This document shows positions 1-4,400 of a stretch of DNA of 5,819 bases, in pieces. The position numbers and the translations under genes are program-made. Source of the DNA: Caldilineae bacterium (GTDB lineage Bacteria; Chloroflexota; Anaerolineae; J102); NCBI GenBank assembly GCA_011176555.1, contig DUEF01000169.1, positions 1 to 5,819 of the forward strand, read 5' to 3'. The stretch's first letter is position 1, and each line of letters starts with the position of its first letter. The notes under the pieces were generated by a model. That model was not told where the DNA came from. It ran no database searches and saw only the letters and a list, made by a program, of their open reading frames with translations.

Positions 1-60
1 CGGTGGGAGCGATTGCAACGGAAGGGGTAGGGGGGCAACAAGTGACAGGTGGCAGGTGAC

Positions 61-951
61 TCACTCCGGCCCCAATTCGGCCGCCAGCATCCCCGCCAGG
101 ATGAGGGCGCTGCCCAGCAATTGCGTGGGCCCCAACAATTCGCCAATGAGCGCAAACGAGGCCAGGGCGGCAAACACCGGCTCGGTGGCGAAGATGAGGG
201 CGGTGTGCGTGGCGGTGGTGAAACGCTGGGCGGTGGTCTGCAAGCCAAAAGCCAGGGCGGTCGCCAACAGGCCGGTGAACAGGGCTGCGAACAGCGGCTG
301 TCCGGCGGGAGGCCAGTGTTCGGGCTGCTCGAACAGCAACATGGCGAGCGTCGCCAGTACGGCCACTGTGGCGATCTGGGCCACGGTCAACACCAGGGCG
401 TTCATGCCCGGCGCAAAACGCCCGGTGATGAAAATGTGCCCGGCGAAGCTGACCGCGCAAAACAACACCAGCACATCGCCGGGATTGACGCCGATCGCCA
501 GATCGACGCCGTTGAGCGTGAGAAGACCCAGCCCGACCGTGGCCAGGGCGATGCCCAACACCACGCGCCGAGAAGGGCGATCACGCAAAAAGATCACGCC
601 CAGCAGCGGCACGATCACGACGGAGAGGCCGGTGATGAAGCCTGCTTTGGCGGGCGTGGTGAAAAGCAGGCCTGCCGTCTGAAAACTATACCCGGCGAAG
701 AGAATGACGCCGATCCCGATCCCGGCCAGCAGTTGTCGCCCCAGCGGCGCTTCTGACTCCGAACGCCGCAGGTAGTTCCGCCGCCACCAGAGAATGGGCA
801 GCAACCCCAGCAAGGCGAAGGTGAAACGGGCGCTGAGGAAGGCGAACACCGGGTACTCGTGCACCGCATCCTGGACCATGACAAAGGTCAGCCCCCAGAT
901 GAAGGCGACGAACAGCAGGCCGGTGTCGGCGAGAAGGCGGGGACGGGACAT
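61..951 (-). CDS. EamA/DMT-family transporter (drug/metabolite transporter superfamily)
   Basis: This 296-residue protein is almost entirely hydrophobic and has the two-fold EamA repeat: first half about residues 8-146, second half about 158-292, consistent with ten transmembrane helices. The first helix carries the family-typical F-I-W-G-L-T-F (residues 17-23). The end of repeat 1 reads A-K-A-G-F-I-T-G-L-S and then a basic loop R-D-R-P-S-R-R. Repeat 2 ends with the hallmark A-T-E-P-V-F-A-A-L followed by G-E and a final small-residue helix (about 255-292). Length is normal for the family (about 300). Members export or import small metabolites such as amino acids or nucleosides; the substrate cannot be read from sequence. 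The ATG at 949-951 leads directly into helix 1, but no Shine-Dalgarno site precedes it; the upstream stretch is pyrimidine-rich on the coding strand. It is transcribed away from the regulator and cytochrome genes, so a functional link to them is unlikely. The DNA is clearly GC-richer than the regulator and small-cytochrome genes. Confidence 0.93.
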   Translation of the reverse strand: MSRPRLLADTGLLFVAFIWGLTFVMVQDAVHEYPVFAFLSARFTFALLGLLPILWWRRNYLRRSESEAPLGRQLLAGIGIGVILFAGYSFQTAGLLFTTPAKAGFITGLSVVIVPLLGVIFLRDRPSRRVVLGIALATVGLGLLTLNGVDLAIGVNPGDVLVLFCAVSFAGHIFITGRFAPGMNALVLTVAQIATVAVLATLAMLLFEQPEHWPPAGQPLFAALFTGLLATALAFGLQTTAQRFTTATHTALIFATEPVFAALASFALIGELLGPTQLLGSALILAGMLAAELGPE

Positions 952-953
952 AA

Positions 954-996
954 GGCGGGAGGTCAGAGGTCGGGGGGGCGGAGGTCAGAGGCGGGA
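954..996. repeat. Purine-rich degenerate direct repeats upstream of the EamA gene
   Basis: The 12-mer GGAGGTCAGAGG occurs perfectly at 958-969 and again at 980-991, 22 bp apart. It is bracketed by GGCGGGA at 954-960 and 990-996, with a G run between (972-978). A similar short duplication, CAGGTG at 46-51 and 53-58 inside a GGTG-rich stretch, sits just past the other end of the EamA gene. These look like degenerate intergenic repeats of unknown function. The G runs could also form structured DNA; I see no coding role. Confidence 0.55.
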
Positions 997-1010
997 ACTG
1001 AATCTTGCTT

Positions 1011-1220
1011 AGTGGTCGTCTAAAACAACTTCCGTTTTCATTGTTCGATATTGACTATTTGATACTGGATATTGGGGGTGGCGGTTCCTTACCTGAAAAT
1101 CCGCTCCATTCTGAATCCGTTGACTGCGACGCCACCATTCACACCATGCTGGCTGGAATTCTGGTGGAAAAAGATAAGTGTGAGATAATAACCGATGCCT
1201 GTTCATCTTAACCGACCACT
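1011..1220. repeat. Segment of about 210 bp bounded by inverted repeats (possible MITE-like remnant)
   Basis: AGTGGTCG at 1011-1018 is the exact inverted match of CGACCACT at 1213-1220. Comparing the two ends as inverted copies, similarity extends partly on both sides: GC at the outer -4/-3 positions and a TAA a few bases inside. Within the segment are a second, 7-bp inverted pair (GGTGGCG at 1077-1083, CGCCACC at 1130-1136), a GATATTG direct repeat (1047-1053 and 1068-1074, 21 bp apart) and two AATCCG words (1098-1103, 1114-1119). I see no convincing coding sequence and no clear target-site duplication. It may be a small non-autonomous element or repeat debris; 8-bp inverted pairs can also arise by chance. 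Confidence 0.3.
1181..1189 (+). promoter_or_regulatory. Candidate extended -10 promoter for the Crp/Fnr-type gene
   Basis: TGAGATAAT fits an extended -10 (TGn followed by GATAAT, five of six to TATAAT). The region 17 bp upstream (around 1161-1166) has no good -35 match, which extended -10 promoters tolerate. A start near 1196 would give a leader of roughly 60 nt before the ATG at 1256. It lies inside the inverted-repeat-bounded segment. This is assigned by motif only. Confidence 0.3.
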
Positions 1221-1255
1221 CCGCATCATTCAACTTGCGTAATCCATCGCCGACC

Positions 1256-1951
1256 ATGCAAAAAGACGAAATCATCGCCATTATCAGTGACTCTGTCCTA
1301 TTGCAGGGTTTGCCATCTGAGGAATGCAAAGCTTTTGTCGAAGCCGGACAAATGCGGTGCGTAGCAGAAAATTGCTACTTATTCCACCAAGAAGACCCTG
1401 CCGACGCCTGCTATTTTGTCCTGGCGGGCAAGGTGCGTCTGACGCAACTCACACCAGGTGGCAAACAGGTGCTTGTGGATATTATCTCTCCTAAACGCTA
1501 TTTTGGTCTTTTCGCATCCCTGGCCAGCATGACCTACCTGGTATCGGCCGAAACGATCGAAGAGAGTTACATCTATTGGTGGGATGCGGAAAGCGTACGA
1601 GAGTTGATGCTACGCTTCCCGCAAATGGCGCTCAACAGCATGACTTTGATCGTCAGACGCTTTGCCCGCTTACAGGATCGGGTGCAAAAACTGGCCACTG
1701 AACGCGTCGAACAACGCGTCGCCCACGCTCTGTTAGATGTTTCCCGCTTCGTTGGGAAAGAAATCGAAAACGGAACCATGATCGATATGGCGCTTTCGCA
1801 TCGCGACCTGGCGGAGATGGCGGGAACCAACATTTACAGCATTAGCCGCGTGCTGCATAAGTGGGAGGATGATGACATCGTCACCATCGGGCGCCAACGG
1901 ATCCTGCTTTGCGATCCGGACCATCTGCGCATCCTCGCGGAAGGCGGTTAG
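1256..1951 (+). CDS. Crp/Fnr-family transcriptional regulator
   Basis: From the ATG at 1256 the protein has 231 residues, normal for the family. An in-frame TTG at 1235 would add seven residues with no better ribosome site; neither start has a clear Shine-Dalgarno. The N-terminal cyclic-nucleotide-binding-like beta-roll spans about residues 12-118 (for example F-H-Q-E-D-P-A-D-A-C-Y-F-V-L-A-G-K-V-R-L). A long dimerisation helix covers about 118-146, and a C-terminal winged helix-turn-helix about 150-226, with L-S-H-R-D-L-A-E-M-A-G then the recognition helix N-I-Y-S-I-S-R-V-L. The phosphate-cassette region (81-99) lacks the GE and Arg of cAMP binders, so cAMP sensing is unlikely. Cysteines are at 24, 35, 40, 52 and 219, without the FNR 4Fe-4S pattern. 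The recognition helix keeps the S-R of FNR but has Tyr194 where FNR has its base-contacting Glu. It precedes the cytochrome operon by 201 bp on the same strand and probably controls it; the signal (NO, redox, heme or other) is unknown. Confidence 0.92.
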   Translation: MQKDEIIAIISDSVLLQGLPSEECKAFVEAGQMRCVAENCYLFHQEDPADACYFVLAGKVRLTQLTPGGKQVLVDIISPKRYFGLFASLASMTYLVSAETIEESYIYWWDAESVRELMLRFPQMALNSMTLIVRRFARLQDRVQKLATERVEQRVAHALLDVSRFVGKEIENGTMIDMALSHRDLAEMAGTNIYSISRVLHKWEDDDIVTIGRQRILLCDPDHLRILAEGG

Positions 1952-2033
1952 GGGCTGAGCAATCTGGATGGGTGAGGGGGATGGTGGGGATGGCAATTTT
2001 CTAAATAACCCATGCCAATTTGCAGTAGCGCAA

Positions 2034-2051
2034 AGACAGTTGCGGCTGTCT
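2034..2051. promoter_or_regulatory. Perfect 18-bp inverted repeat, candidate Crp/Fnr-type operator
   Basis: AGACAG-N6-CTGTCT is a perfect 6+6 dyad centred at 2042.5, about 110 bp before the cytochrome start codon. The size and N6 spacing suit a Crp-superfamily dimer. It sits immediately upstream of an AT-rich, promoter-like stretch, where an activator would bind. As RNA it could also fold into a short hairpin, but no T tract follows, so it is a poor terminator for the regulator gene. Confidence 0.4.
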
Positions 2052-2060
2052 GGGATATGC

Positions 2061-2092
2061 TTAAATGATGATTAATGTAGGATTAAAATCAA
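2061..2092 (+). promoter_or_regulatory. Candidate promoter of the cytochrome operon, overlapping an FNR-like half site
   Basis: TAAAAT at 2084-2089 matches the -10 consensus at five of six positions, with a weak -35 (TTAAAT, 2061-2066) at 17-bp spacing. Overlapping it, AGGAT-TAAA-ATCAA (2079-2092) has a perfect right half and three of five bases in the left half of the FNR consensus TTGAT-N4-ATCAA. The stretch is markedly AT-rich compared with the flanking genes. An alternative -10 is ATTAAT at 2071-2076, which would place the upstream dyad near -41. These are motif-level guesses. Confidence 0.28.
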
Positions 2093-2152
2093 ATTGAAAA
2101 AGACTTTTCTTGCGCACGCCGCTGTAATCTGAACCGAGATACCGCCAACAAA

Positions 2153-2716
2153 ATGAATGTCAAAAAAATTCCGAAGTGGTTGCTCATCCTGCTGATCGTC
2201 ATCGTGGGTTTCATCGCCCTGTTTGTGCTCCCCTTCTTTTCGTGGCTCATTGCCGATGAAGGCCTCAACCGCACAGCGCATGCCGATTTTTGCGCTCAAT
2301 GTCATTCGATGGAGCCATTTTGGGCCGCTTATCAGCAAGATATTCATGGTGGCAGTTCAAAGTACGGCTTCCAGGCTTCGTGCACCAACTGCCACCTGGA
2401 CAACAGCAGTTCGGTTGCATATTTTACCACCAAAGCAACGAAGGGCTTGCATGACCTTCTGGTGGAAAACTTCGGCGATCCGGACAACATCGACTGGGAA
2501 GCGATGCGAGAAAGCCGGGAAGAGTATACGTATGATTCGGGCTGTTTGAGCTGTCACAACAACTTGCTCTCCGCCACCCAGAGCAACTCAAAAGCCTTTT
2601 TACCCCACAAAGAATACTTCTCGGGCGAAACGGATAAAAAATGTGTTTCATGCCATGAACATGTTGGCCACAAAAATATGTCGGACTACATCAAAAACCC
2701 TAATGCAGCGTATTGA
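2153..2716 (+). CDS. Tetraheme NapC/NirT/NrfH-family cytochrome c (membrane quinol dehydrogenase)
   Basis: The 187-residue protein starts with a short basic N-terminus and one membrane anchor (about residues 8-33), followed by an extracytoplasmic domain with four c-heme motifs: CAQCH 47-51, CTNCH 77-81, CLSCH 131-135 and CVSCH 164-168. Motif 1 continues as CxxCHxM (Met53), the NrfH signature in which the Met serves heme 1. K-A-T-K-G-L-H-D (94-101) matches the Lys...Gly...Asp stretch near the quinol site in the family, and H-K-E-Y before heme 4 is also typical. Length and heme number fit NrfH (about 150-180 residues) and the NapC core. It should oxidise menaquinol and pass electrons to a soluble or tethered partner. 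The next gene starts 11 nt after its stop, so the octaheme protein is the obvious partner; no NrfA is visible. The ATG has only a weak ribosome site. Coding DNA is more AT-rich than the EamA gene. Confidence 0.9.
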   Translation: MNVKKIPKWLLILLIVIVGFIALFVLPFFSWLIADEGLNRTAHADFCAQCHSMEPFWAAYQQDIHGGSSKYGFQASCTNCHLDNSSSVAYFTTKATKGLHDLLVENFGDPDNIDWEAMRESREEYTYDSGCLSCHNNLLSATQSNSKAFLPHKEYFSGETDKKCVSCHEHVGHKNMSDYIKNPNAAY

Positions 2717-2721
2717 GGAGG
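2716..2721 (+). promoter_or_regulatory. Strong Shine-Dalgarno that sets the HAO-type start
   Basis: A perfect AGGAGG overlaps the TGA stop (2714-2716) of the preceding cytochrome gene and lies 6 nt before the ATG at 2728. This fixes the ATG as the start, rather than the in-frame TTG at 2713 that lies within the upstream stop region. It also suggests translational coupling. It is the only strong ribosome site in the window. Confidence 0.8.
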
Positions 2722-2727
2722 AACTCA

Positions 2728-4152
2728 ATGATTTCCCGCAACAAATGGATCATCCTAATCCTTCTGGGATTGCTCATCGTAGGCAGCCTTACCGCCTGCA
2801 CATCAGAGTATGCGACCAATCCCACCACCCAGGAGCAGGCCGCTGAACCGGCGCCAACAGCCGTCCCGGCCAGCCCCAAAACCATTGTGGTCGAGATGAA
2901 TCGCAATGCAGGCAACCTGGCCGTGAACGAAAAACTCACCATCACCCGTGGTCTGGATGAAGTAAGCCAGGAATGTATCGAATGCCATAAAGCAGAAACC
3001 CCTGGCATCGTCAATGACTGGCGAGAAAGTAGGCACGGGCATGTCAGCGTTTCTTGTTTAGATTGCCATGCTGTCGAAAAGAACGACCCCACCGCCACGC
3101 AGCACGAAGATTTGGAGGGGACAGACACGTATATCTCCGTGTTGGTGCCGCCCAGCCGTTGCGCCAATTGCCATCCCAACGAAGCGGAAGAATTCGACAG
3201 CAGTGGTCATTATCGGGCCGCATTGCAGGTCGAGGCGAAGGACGGCATGCAAACGTTGATGCTTGTACACGAGGGGCAAAATCATCCTGAATTCTCCAAT
3301 GTCACGCAGGAGACAGGTTGTATGCAATGTCATGGCATGCGTATCGAATTGGATGATCAGAATGGCCCTACGCCCTCAACCTGGCCTAACGCCGGCATCG
3401 GCACCATCTATCCCGATGGTAGCGTCGGCAACTGCTCTGTTTGCCACACCCGACATAAATTCGATATCGCCGAGGCGCGCAAGCCGGCCGCCTGCGCATC
3501 GTGCCATCTCGGCCCCGACCACCCCGATATCGAAATCTTCGAAAACAGCAAACACGGACAGATTTACGCGACCGAAGGCGAATCATGGACGTGGGATAGT
3601 GCGCCAGACGCCTGGGAACCGGGCGATTATCGGGCCCCTACCTGCGCCACCTGCCACATGGCCGGCATCGGCGAATTGAGCACGACTCACAACGTCTCAG
3701 ATCGCCTCTACTGGAATCTGTGGGGCAAGCGCTCCGCAATGCGCGACTCGAACGATCCCATGAGCGCCTTGACTGGTCATGGAGAAGAAGGCCGCGCCAA
3801 GATGGAGATGGTGTGTGAATCCTGCCATACGCCACGCCACACCGAGGCTTTCTTCAGACAGGGTGACGGCGCAGTGCAGCTCTACAACGAAAGCTACTAC
3901 GATCCCGCCAAGAAGATGCTGGACGAGCTCAAAGAAAAGAGTCTGCTGAAAGAAAATCCCTGGGCCGACGAATTCCAAATCCTCTACTACCACCTGTGGC
4001 ATCACGAGGGACGCCGCGCTCGCCAGGGCGCCATGATGGGCGGCCCCGACTGGGCTCACTGGCACGGATTCTTCGAACTCCAGCAAGATCTCTACCGCAT
4101 GCAAGACATCTACAACTACCGAATGGAAACCGGACAGATCGAAGAACCCTAA
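2728..4152 (+). CDS. hao: Octaheme hydroxylamine oxidoreductase (HAO)-family cytochrome c lipoprotein
   Basis: The 474-residue protein has a lipoprotein signal: basic start, hydrophobic core (7-20) and lipobox L-T-A-C with Cys24. An Ala/Pro/Thr linker follows (about 31-50). Eight CxxCH motifs begin at Cys 83, 110, 145, 198, 236, 256, 306 and 363, the octaheme HAO count. Family hallmarks include T-W-P-N-A-G-I-G with P-D-G-S between hemes 4 and 5, G-P-D-H-P (262-266) after heme 6, matching the conserved Asp-His of the HAO active site, T-H-N-V-S (320-324), and the C-terminal W-H-H-E-G-R-R...G-P-D-W-A-H-W-H-G-F (425-448). Family members oxidise hydroxylamine or hydrazine through a Tyr-crosslinked P460 heme, or, when that Tyr is absent, reduce nitrite or hydroxylamine. 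Which Tyr would align is not certain; the GPDW position holds Trp. Tethering plus the adjacent NrfH-like partner suggests a quinol-fed reductase at the outer face of the membrane. The N-terminal heme-free region is short. HAO-family membership is strong; reaction direction is inferred. Confidence 0.9.
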   Translation: MISRNKWIILILLGLLIVGSLTACTSEYATNPTTQEQAAEPAPTAVPASPKTIVVEMNRNAGNLAVNEKLTITRGLDEVSQECIECHKAETPGIVNDWRESRHGHVSVSCLDCHAVEKNDPTATQHEDLEGTDTYISVLVPPSRCANCHPNEAEEFDSSGHYRAALQVEAKDGMQTLMLVHEGQNHPEFSNVTQETGCMQCHGMRIELDDQNGPTPSTWPNAGIGTIYPDGSVGNCSVCHTRHKFDIAEARKPAACASCHLGPDHPDIEIFENSKHGQIYATEGESWTWDSAPDAWEPGDYRAPTCATCHMAGIGELSTTHNVSDRLYWNLWGKRSAMRDSNDPMSALTGHGEEGRAKMEMVCESCHTPRHTEAFFRQGDGAVQLYNESYYDPAKKMLDELKEKSLLKENPWADEFQILYYHLWHHEGRRARQGAMMGGPDWAHWHGFFELQQDLYRMQDIYNYRMETGQIEEP

Positions 4153-4165
4153 GAGCTAAGGATAA

Positions 4166-4217
4166 GATAACTTGCGGACTTAGGCTGCATCAATCCGCAG
4201 AGCTTCTGTGAGTTATC
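4166..4217 (+). ncRNA. Nested stem-loop in the 3' UTR after the HAO-type gene (candidate structured RNA)
   Basis: GATAACT (4166-4172) pairs with AGTTATC (4211-4217), and the directly adjoining TGCGGA (4173-4178) pairs with TCCGCA (4194-4199). This gives a 13-bp two-part stem with a 15-nt loop and an 11-nt bulge on the 3' side. A 5-bp pair (TGCTC 4241-4245 with GAGCA 4258-4262) and the terminator follow. No known RNA family is recognised. It could be an mRNA-stabilising 3' structure, a 3'-UTR-derived small RNA, or palindromic repeat DNA. Confidence 0.35.
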
Positions 4218-4266
4218 GAATTCTCGGCCCGAAACCTGTTTGCTCCTCAACGCAACAGAGCATAAC

Positions 4267-4307
4267 AAAGCCCCAGGCGTTTTTCAGACGCTTGGGGCTT
4301 TCTTTTT
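4267..4307 (+). terminator. Strong intrinsic (rho-independent) terminator of the cytochrome operon
   Basis: A 14-bp stem (AAAGCCCCAGGCGT, 4267-4280, with ACGCTTGGGGCTTT, 4288-4301; one G-U wobble) encloses a 7-nt loop and is followed by CTTTTT (4302-4307). It lies 115 bp after the HAO-type stop codon. In the opposite direction the hairpin is followed only by TTTGTTATG, so it would be weaker for the convergent minus-strand gene, although it may serve both. Confidence 0.9.
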
Positions 4308-4400
4308 CCGAAGGAAACTGCATGGCCTTCATCCAGGGGATTAGTTCCCTCGTTCCCCTCAGCACAGGCCTCCCGTTGGTCATCGAAATGCCGCGAGATT

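Noticed and set aside
49..756. Long open frames on the plus strand (235 and 208 codons) across the EamA gene
   Set aside because: They lie antisense to a convincing membrane transporter, and their products are low-complexity Gly/Gln/Arg- or Ala/Arg-rich. They are typical GC-driven shadow frames.
1235..1255. TTG at 1235 as start of the Crp/Fnr-type gene
   Set aside because: The ATG seven codons later begins a normal-length family member, and the extra residues show no conserved character. Neither start has a clear ribosome site, so this is a preference rather than proof.
1009..1329. Minus-strand 106-codon and plus-strand 68-codon frames in the regulator's upstream region
   Set aside because: No recognisable domain or ribosome site. 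The minus frame overlaps the start of the regulator, and the sequence is made of short intergenic repeats.
2096..2109. GAAAA-N4-TTTTC dyad just after the candidate promoter
   Set aside because: Short and AT-rich, as expected by chance in such a stretch; no extension of the symmetry on either side.
2713..2727. TTG at 2713 as start of the HAO-type gene
   Set aside because: It would place the perfect AGGAGG inside the coding sequence; the ATG at 2728 has ideal spacing and begins a normal lipoprotein signal.
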